Shown: positions 59,175 through 64,000 of the stretch, in pieces | Layout of the letters: each line of letters opens with the position of its first letter | How positions within the stretch are numbered: position 1 is the first letter of the stretch | Origin: Fibrella arboris | GTDB taxonomy: Bacteria > Bacteroidota > Bacteroidia > Cytophagales > Spirosomataceae | Length of the DNA: 64,000 nucleotides | Direction of reading: 5' to 3' | Assembly: GCF_041321095.1 (NCBI RefSeq) | Contig: NZ_JBGGWE010000008.1 | Span: forward strand, 186,001 to 250,000 | Program-made: the position numbers and the translations under genes | Notes under the pieces: model-generated | What the model was told of the DNA's origin: nothing | Database searches by the model: none | Seen by the model: only the letters and a program-made list of their open reading frames with translations

Positions 59175-60563
59175 TTGGTGACCAACTTGCAGCTACTTGA
59201 TCTCTTTTTTCCGTTGACTTCACTGTTGCACCGAGCCGATTTTGGGCCTGATTTTGTCTGGGGAACGGCCACTGCGGCGTTTCAAATCGAGGGCGCTACA
59301 TTGGCCGATGGGCGGGGCGCTTCTGTCTGGGATACGTTTTCGCAAAAGCGGGGCGCCATCAAAACAGGGGAGAATGCGCTGATGGCCTGCGATTTTTACT
59401 ACCGGTACGCTACCGATATTGCGCTGAACAAAGAAATGGGCTTCAGCGCCTTTCGGTTCTCCATCGCCTGGTCGAGGGTGTTGCCGCAGGGGACAGGCCG
59501 GGTGAATGAAGCAGGCATTGCCTTCTACGAGCAGGTGATCGACGAGTGTATCCGGCAGGGCCAGACACCCTGGATCACGCTGTTTCACTGGGATTTGCCC
59601 CAGGCGCTCGAAGACCGGGGCGGTTGGATAAATCGGGAAGTGCTCACCTGGTTTGCCGAGTATGTCAGATTGATCGTACGCACATTTGGCCATAAAGTAA
59701 AACACTGGTTTGTGCTCAACGAGCCCTCGGCGTTCACCATTCTGGGGTACCTGGTTGGCATGCACGCCCCCGGCCGGCGTAGTTTCACGAGTATACCGGC
59801 GGTGATTCACCACGCTGCCCTGGCGCAGGCCGACGGCGGGCGAATCATCCGGGAGCACGTACCTGGTGCAGTTATCGGGACCACCTTTTCATGTTCGCCC
59901 GTTGAGCCGATCAGCCCCCTGAAACGGGATGTGCAGGCGGCCCAACGGGCCAACGCGTTGCTGAATCGACTGTTTATTGAACCCACGCTTGGTCTGGGTT
60001 ACCCGGTGCAGGAGCTTCCTTTTCTGAAAGCGATCGAGAAGCGATTCGCCAGGCCCGGTGACCGGGAACGACTGGCCTTTGATTTTGACCTGCTTGGCCT
60101 TCAGCATTATTTCCGCGTGGTAGTCGAGCATTCGCTGCTGGTGCCGTATCTCTGGGGACGCGATGTGTCGCCCAACCGTCGGCAGGTAGAGGCGATCACT
60201 GAAATGGGCTGGGAGGTTCATCCTGACAGCATGTTGCACATTCTGCGGCAGTTCAGTCTCTACGACGGTCCGCATCGCTGGATCGTTGCCGAAAGCGGCG
60301 CGGCTTTTTTCGATCAGATCGAAGACGGGCAGGTGATCGACACCGCTCGTACGGCTTACCATGTGCAATGCCTGCAACAGGTACGTCGGGCAATGACTGA
60401 TGGCGTGGATCTGGCTGGCTACTTTGTCTGGACGCTGCTCGATAATTTCGAGTGGGCAGAAGGGTACCGGCCCCGCTTTGGCCTCGTTCACGTTGACCAC
60501 CGCACCCAACACCGGATCATAAAGCAGTCGGGCCACTGGTTCAGGCATTTCCTGTCGGAGTAA
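59175..60563 (+). CDS. Glycoside hydrolase family 1 enzyme (beta-glucosidase-like)
   Basis: A 462-residue (alpha/beta)8-barrel glycosidase without a signal peptide. The acid/base Glu183 is in VLNEPS and the nucleophile Glu373 in IVAESGAAF; GTATAAFQIEGA at the N-terminus and WTLLDNFEWAEGYRPRFGL at the C-terminus are GH1 signatures. The nucleophile motif AESGAA differs from the usual TENGAA. The start is uncertain: TTG 59175, GTG 59178 or downstream TTG codons all precede the conserved part. It likely hydrolyses beta-linked glucosides or galactosides brought into the cell. The gap of about 250 bp to xdhC shows no certain promoter. Confidence 0.93.
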   Translation: MVTNLQLLDLFFPLTSLLHRADFGPDFVWGTATAAFQIEGATLADGRGASVWDTFSQKRGAIKTGENALMACDFYYRYATDIALNKEMGFSAFRFSIAWSRVLPQGTGRVNEAGIAFYEQVIDECIRQGQTPWITLFHWDLPQALEDRGGWINREVLTWFAEYVRLIVRTFGHKVKHWFVLNEPSAFTILGYLVGMHAPGRRSFTSIPAVIHHAALAQADGGRIIREHVPGAVIGTTFSCSPVEPISPLKRDVQAAQRANALLNRLFIEPTLGLGYPVQELPFLKAIEKRFARPGDRERLAFDFDLLGLQHYFRVVVEHSLLVPYLWGRDVSPNRRQVEAITEMGWEVHPDSMLHILRQFSLYDGPHRWIVAESGAAFFDQIEDGQVIDTARTAYHVQCLQQVRRAMTDGVDLAGYFVWTLLDNFEWAEGYRPRFGLVHVDHRTQHRIIKQSGHWFRHFLSE

Positions 60564-60623
60564 AAGCGGCTTGCTCGCTCAGGCTTTCCCGAACGTCCTG
60601 ACCTTTTTTCGTCGTCGGCCGTT

Positions 60624-60631
60624 TATTTTTG
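60624..60631 (+). promoter_or_regulatory. TAnnTTTG promoter element of the M3 peptidase
   Basis: TATTTTTG, exact consensus, 112 bp upstream of the ATG at 60743, with TTTTTT about 20 bp further upstream. The leader is long, and the open frame that begins inside it is probably not translated. Confidence 0.5.
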
Positions 60632-60742
60632 CCTTTCACTTTTGTTCTGTTTTTACCCTGCCTGGAAACGCCCCTGTTTCTGTATGCGGGGCCTTTTGTT
60701 TTTCCTAGCCGACACGGCCTTTGCCAGTCGCCAACAAGAACT

Positions 60743-62785
60743 ATGACTACTGAAAACCCGCTGTTAAAGCCGTTTCAAACTGTACACGCAACGGCTCCCT
60801 TTCCGCTCATAAAAAATGAGCATTACCTGCCGGCCATCACCGATGGCATTGCCGCCGGCCGAAACGAAGTGGAGGCTATCGCCAATCATGAAGCCGCGCC
60901 GACCTTCGAAAACACCATCGTTGCTCTCGAACGAAGCGGCGATCAGCTTAGCCGGGCAACGTCGGTGCTGTTTAACCTGAATGCGGCCGAGACAAGCCCC
61001 GAAATCCAGCAGATCGTGAAAGAGGTGTCGCCTCTACTGACGGAATACGGCAATGATATTACGCTGAATGAGCGGCTATTTGCCCGGATCAAGCAGGTAT
61101 ATGATCAACGCGACAGCCTGGCGCTCGACGTAGAGAGCCACATGCTACTGGAGAAAATGTACAAGCGTTTTGCGCGCAACGGGGCCAACCTCAGCGCAAC
61201 GGATAAAACCCAACTGCGGGCCATAGACAAAGAACTGGCGCAGGTATCCATTCAGTTTGGTGAGAACGTGCTGAACGAAACCAACGAGTACGTCCTGGAA
61301 GTGACCGACGAGCAGGCACTCGGTGGCTTGCCCGATTTTGTGAAGGAAATGGCTAAAAAAGTGGCCTCCGAAAAAGGGCTGTCAGGCTGGGCGTTCACAC
61401 TGCAGGCGCCCAGCTATGGTCCGTTCATGCAATACGCCGACAACCGGGCCCTGCGCGAAAAACTGTACCGTGCCTACAATGGCCGGGGCTATCAGGGTAA
61501 CAAAAACGACAATCAGGCAAACATCAAACGGATGGTACAGCTCCGGTATGACCGGGCTAACCTGCTGGGCTACAGTACCCACGCTGATTTCGTGCTGGAA
61601 GAGAGCATGGCTGGCTCGAGCCAGAAAGTGAATGCATTTCTGGATGACCTGGTGCAGCACGCCCGCCCTTCAGCCGAACGCCAGCTGGCCGAGCTGACGG
61701 CGTTTGCCAAAGCCATCGGATTCGAGGGCGACCAGATTGAGCAGTGGGATTTCAGTTACTATGCCGAGAAGCTGAAAAAAGAGCAGCTCGACCTCGACGA
61801 TGAGGTACTGCGGCCATACTTTAAGCTGGAAAATGTGCTGGAAGGCGTTTTCACCGTGGCCAACAGGCTGTATGGCATCACCTTCAAAGAAAACGACGCC
61901 ATTCCGGTCTATAACCCGGAAGTAAAAGCCTACGAAGTATTTGATCAGAACGGCGCCTACCTGGCCGTGTTCTACGGCGATTATTTCCCGCGGGCAGGCA
62001 AACGCAGCGGTGCCTGGATGAGCGATGTGCAGGGCCAGAAAATCGTTGATGGTGTAAACCTGCGGCCGCATATTGTGAATGTCTGCAACTTCACCCGGCC
62101 CACAGATACCCGTCCGTCGTTGCTGACCTTTTATGAGGTGACCACGCTCTTCCATGAGTTTGGTCATGCACTGCATGGTATGCTGGCCAACAGTCAGTAC
62201 GAAAGCCTGAGCGGTACCAGTGTTCCCCGCGATTTTGTGGAACTGCCGTCGCAGATGATGGAAAACTGGTGCTACGCGCCCGAAGCGTTGAACCTGTTTG
62301 CTAAACAGTACCAGACCGGTGACGTACTTCCGCAGGTGTTGGTGGAAAAAATCCGGGCCAGCCAGAATTTCATGGCGGGTATTGCCACACTTCGCCAGCT
62401 CCGTTTCGGCCTGACTGATATGTATTACCATGACCGACAGCCAACTGGCGAATCAGTGACCGATATTGAGAGCCACGCCGATTCACTGGTAAATCTGTTT
62501 CCGCGTGTGCAGGGCACTGCGTTTAGTACCTCGTTTTCTCACATCTTCGCGGGGGGCTACTCGGCAGGCTATTACAGCTACAAATGGAGCGAAGTGCTGG
62601 ATGCGGATGCCTTCGAGTATTTCCAGGAGAATGGTGGACTGGAGGCCAGTGAGGTGGCGCAGAAATTCCGGGAGAATGTACTGGAAAAAGGAGGCAGCGA
62701 AAAGCCAATGGAGTTGTATAAAAAATTCAGGGGGCGTGAACCATCCCCCCAGGCCATGCTCCGCCGAAGTGGACTAGCCGCATAG
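60743..62785 (+). CDS. M3-family oligopeptidase (Dcp/OpdA-like)
   Basis: A 680-residue cytoplasmic metallopeptidase that cuts short peptides. The start is ATG 60743 (MTTENPLLKPFQTVHATAPF). The zinc site is HEFGH at 471-475, with Glu472 catalytic and Glu500 (FVELPSQ) as third ligand. The long helical N-terminal part and the C-terminal FAGGYSAGYYSYKWSEV region, with the His/Tyr substrate residues, are typical of dipeptidyl carboxypeptidase and oligopeptidase A. Length is normal. It recycles peptides from protein turnover. It ends in a bidirectional terminator shared with the YceI gene. Confidence 0.95.
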   Translation: MTTENPLLKPFQTVHATAPFPLIKNEHYLPAITDGIAAGRNEVEAIANHEAAPTFENTIVALERSGDQLSRATSVLFNLNAAETSPEIQQIVKEVSPLLTEYGNDITLNERLFARIKQVYDQRDSLALDVESHMLLEKMYKRFARNGANLSATDKTQLRAIDKELAQVSIQFGENVLNETNEYVLEVTDEQALGGLPDFVKEMAKKVASEKGLSGWAFTLQAPSYGPFMQYADNRALREKLYRAYNGRGYQGNKNDNQANIKRMVQLRYDRANLLGYSTHADFVLEESMAGSSQKVNAFLDDLVQHARPSAERQLAELTAFAKAIGFEGDQIEQWDFSYYAEKLKKEQLDLDDEVLRPYFKLENVLEGVFTVANRLYGITFKENDAIPVYNPEVKAYEVFDQNGAYLAVFYGDYFPRAGKRSGAWMSDVQGQKIVDGVNLRPHIVNVCNFTRPTDTRPSLLTFYEVTTLFHEFGHALHGMLANSQYESLSGTSVPRDFVELPSQMMENWCYAPEALNLFAKQYQTGDVLPQVLVEKIRASQNFMAGIATLRQLRFGLTDMYYHDRQPTGESVTDIESHADSLVNLFPRVQGTAFSTSFSHIFAGGYSAGYYSYKWSEVLDADAFEYFQENGGLEASEVAQKFRENVLEKGGSEKPMELYKKFRGREPSPQAMLRRSGLAA

Positions 62786-62847
62786 AAACGTCAACTGGCT
62801 TTGCTGTCACTGGCTCAATCAGTGACAGCGAAGCCAGTTGACGTTTC
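62785..62847. terminator. Bidirectional terminator between the M3 peptidase and YceI genes
   Basis: Arms 62785-62811 and 62821-62847 are 27-bp inverted repeats with one mismatch and a 9-base loop, between convergent genes. TTTTT follows on the plus side. Confidence 0.92.
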
Positions 62848-62859
62848 CGGTTTTTCTGC

Positions 62860-63408
62860 TTATGCCTGCTTGGTCACCTGAATGTTCATGACCAACCGAA
62901 CGTCGTCGCTCACGACTACGCCACCGGCTTCGGTCACGCCATCCCAGGTCAGGCCAAATTCTTTGCGTTTGATCGTGCCGGTAACCTCAAAGCCTGCTTT
63001 TGTCTGCCCGTAGAAATCCTGCATCTGGCCACCATATTCTGCTTTCAACGTCACGGGTTTCGTCACACCGTGCAAGGTCAGGTCGCCGGTCAGACTGTAG
63101 GTGTCATCACCGGTTTTAGTCATGCCTGTCGATTTGAAGGTCAGTTGAGGAAACTGCTCCGCATCGAAAAACTCGCCTGATTTCAAGTGGCCGTCGCGTT
63201 GCTCATTACCAGTATTGATGCTGTCGATATCGGCGGCGAATGAAATCGCCGCGTTTTCAAAATCTTCACCAGCCATGTCGAGCTGACCGTCGAACTGGCC
63301 AAAGGAACCAGTAACGGTTGATACCATCAGGTGTTTCACTTTGAATTGTACTTCTGAATGCAATGGGTCGATTACCCAGGTCGTAGCGGTTGTGGTTTGT
63401 GCTTCCAT
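62860..63408 (-). CDS. YceI-family lipid-binding protein
   Basis: A 182-residue protein of the YceI family, a lipocalin-like beta barrel that binds isoprenoid or fatty ligands. It starts at ATG 63408 (MEAQTTTATTWVIDPLHSEVQFKVKH). SVSFAADIDSI-like, RDGHLKSGEFFDAEQFPQLTFKST, GDLTLHGVTKPVTLKAEYGG and REFGLTWDGVTEAGGVVVSDDVRLVMN are all family hallmarks. No signal peptide is visible, which suggests a cytoplasmic form. The upstream gap contains a perfect ATGTATATACAT palindrome, a likely operator. Confidence 0.95.
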   Translation of the reverse strand: MEAQTTTATTWVIDPLHSEVQFKVKHLMVSTVTGSFGQFDGQLDMAGEDFENAAISFAADIDSINTGNEQRDGHLKSGEFFDAEQFPQLTFKSTGMTKTGDDTYSLTGDLTLHGVTKPVTLKAEYGGQMQDFYGQTKAGFEVTGTIKRKEFGLTWDGVTEAGGVVVSDDVRLVMNIQVTKQA

Positions 63409-63437
63409 GATAGCTGTTATGTTTGTAGGTGTATTTA

Positions 63438-63449
63438 ATGTATATACAT
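63438..63449. promoter_or_regulatory. ATGTATATACAT palindrome upstream of the YceI gene
   Basis: A perfect 12-bp palindrome about 30 bp before the YceI ATG, in an A/T-rich leader. Such sites are bound by dimeric repressors, for example of the MarR type. The regulator is not in the window; the role is inferred. Confidence 0.4.
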
Positions 63450-63644
63450 GTAAATGGAATAAAGTGTTCCCGCTGTCCAAACATTTTCATCATTTTTTGT
63501 GAAGGATCCATCCAGTCAATAAGCAACCGGCAGTGTAGTACATGAGACTATTAACTATATAGACCATATTCTAAATTCTAGGCAATAAATACATGGGTGT
63601 AGGGGTTGAACGGGTGGCAGAACGTTGCGTTCAGACAGTCGCCT

Positions 63645-64000
63645 ATGCGTATTCCACTCAACGAGACCCTTCTTTTTTGCCTATCCCTGCTCTGTCTGAG
63701 TAGCCTGACGTATGCCCAGCAGGCCACGCCGTTTTTCCGACCCGACGAACAGGGGCAGTTGGGGGTAACCATCGGCTTGGGAGGCGTCAATTATTTGGGC
63801 GATCTAAATGGGCGCAAGGCTTTTCGGCGGGAAGAAATTGGCGTAACCGTAGAGGCCGGACTGGTGTATCGACTGGCTGATCAGCTGCTTGCCCGGGGCA
63901 TCTTCAGGATAGTTGAGCTGAGAGGGTCGCAGATGCGAACGCCCCAATCGGCCAGCAACCTGTCGTTTCGCAGCATAAATCCCGAATTGATGGGCCAACT
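63645..64000 (+). CDS. Outer-membrane beta-barrel protein, N-terminal part (DUF6089-like)
   Basis: The frame starts at ATG 63645 and runs off the right edge; 118 codons are visible. A signal peptide (MRIPLNETLLFCLSLLCLSS, cleavage near TYAQ) is followed by LGVTIGLGGVNYLGDLNG, a phrase typical of Bacteroidota outer-membrane proteins of the DUF6089 type with a porin-like barrel. The last visible part (VEAGLVYRLADQLLARGIFR) has alternating residues, as in a membrane strand. Function is unknown. It is divergent from the YceI gene, so the ATGTATATACAT site may serve both. Confidence 0.7.
   Translation, partial: MRIPLNETLLFCLSLLCLSSLTYAQQATPFFRPDEQGQLGVTIGLGGVNYLGDLNGRKAFRREEIGVTVEAGLVYRLADQLLARGIFRIVELRGSQMRTPQSASNLSFRSINPELMGQ

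Overview
The window comes from a moderately GC-rich member of the Bacteroidota, most likely a Cytophagales bacterium close to Spirosoma or Fibrella. The evidence is a GldC gliding protein, the lipoprotein form of TamA (TamL) next to TamB, DUF6503, DUF4197 and DUF6089-like proteins, an N-succinylornithine-type carbamoyltransferase, promoters of the form TAnnTTTG, and few Shine-Dalgarno sites. It is ordinary chromosome: about 46 genes and one tRNA, with no rRNA, CRISPR array, prophage or insertion sequence. Genes are packed, and many gaps are filled by long, nearly perfect inverted repeats.

Layout. 1-3 kb: end of a probable GH88/105 protein, a DUF6503 lipoprotein, a RES/Xre toxin-antitoxin pair diverging from holA. 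3-5.3 kb: a beta-carbonic anhydrase whose gene overlaps a SulP anion transporter, probably a bicarbonate uptake and hydration unit. 5.6-8.7 kb: an M1 aminopeptidase and a small lipoprotein. 8.8-16.7 kb: a signalling patch with a multi-PAS histidine kinase, two single-domain response regulators, tRNA-Met, a START-like protein, an LptF/LptG permease, and a LytTR protein with its receiver-like domain at the wrong end whose start lies inside a glycosyltransferase gene. 16.9-19.8 kb: bioB, a secreted thioredoxin-TPR protein and gldC.

19.9-27.3 kb holds a complete ebo cluster, eboA to eboF, on the minus strand, interrupted only by a small convergent gene for a charged secreted protein. This cluster is known mainly from cyanobacteria, where it is linked to moving a pigment precursor to the periplasm; no biosynthetic partner is visible here. 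27.4-35.5 kb: DUF4197 protein, cinA, a 2-oxoacid dehydrogenase E2, a 5'(3')-nucleotidase, clpX, two tandem paralogous lipoproteins and an alpha/beta hydrolase. 35.6-39 kb: arginine genes argD, argF' and argB; a GxxExxY gene inside matched inverted repeats has been inserted between argD and argF' and has supplied the last codons of argD. 39-50.3 kb: acyl-CoA dehydrogenase, DUF2911 protein, glycosyltransferase, then tamB-tamL for outer-membrane biogenesis. 50.5-64 kb: YncE-phosphoesterase fusion, moeA, BrkB-type membrane protein, a short-chain dehydrogenase, a sorbosone-dehydrogenase-like protein, xdhC, a GH1 glycosidase, an M3 oligopeptidase, a YceI protein and the start of an outer-membrane protein.

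The strongest unexplained signals are: the octamer AACGTACC, seen about 40 times in both orientations where about two are expected; families of intergenic palindromes that share sequence words; the GxxExxY element in the arginine operon; the reversed LytTR-receiver protein; and an Ala at the residue that sets acetyl versus succinyl specificity in the carbamoyltransferase.
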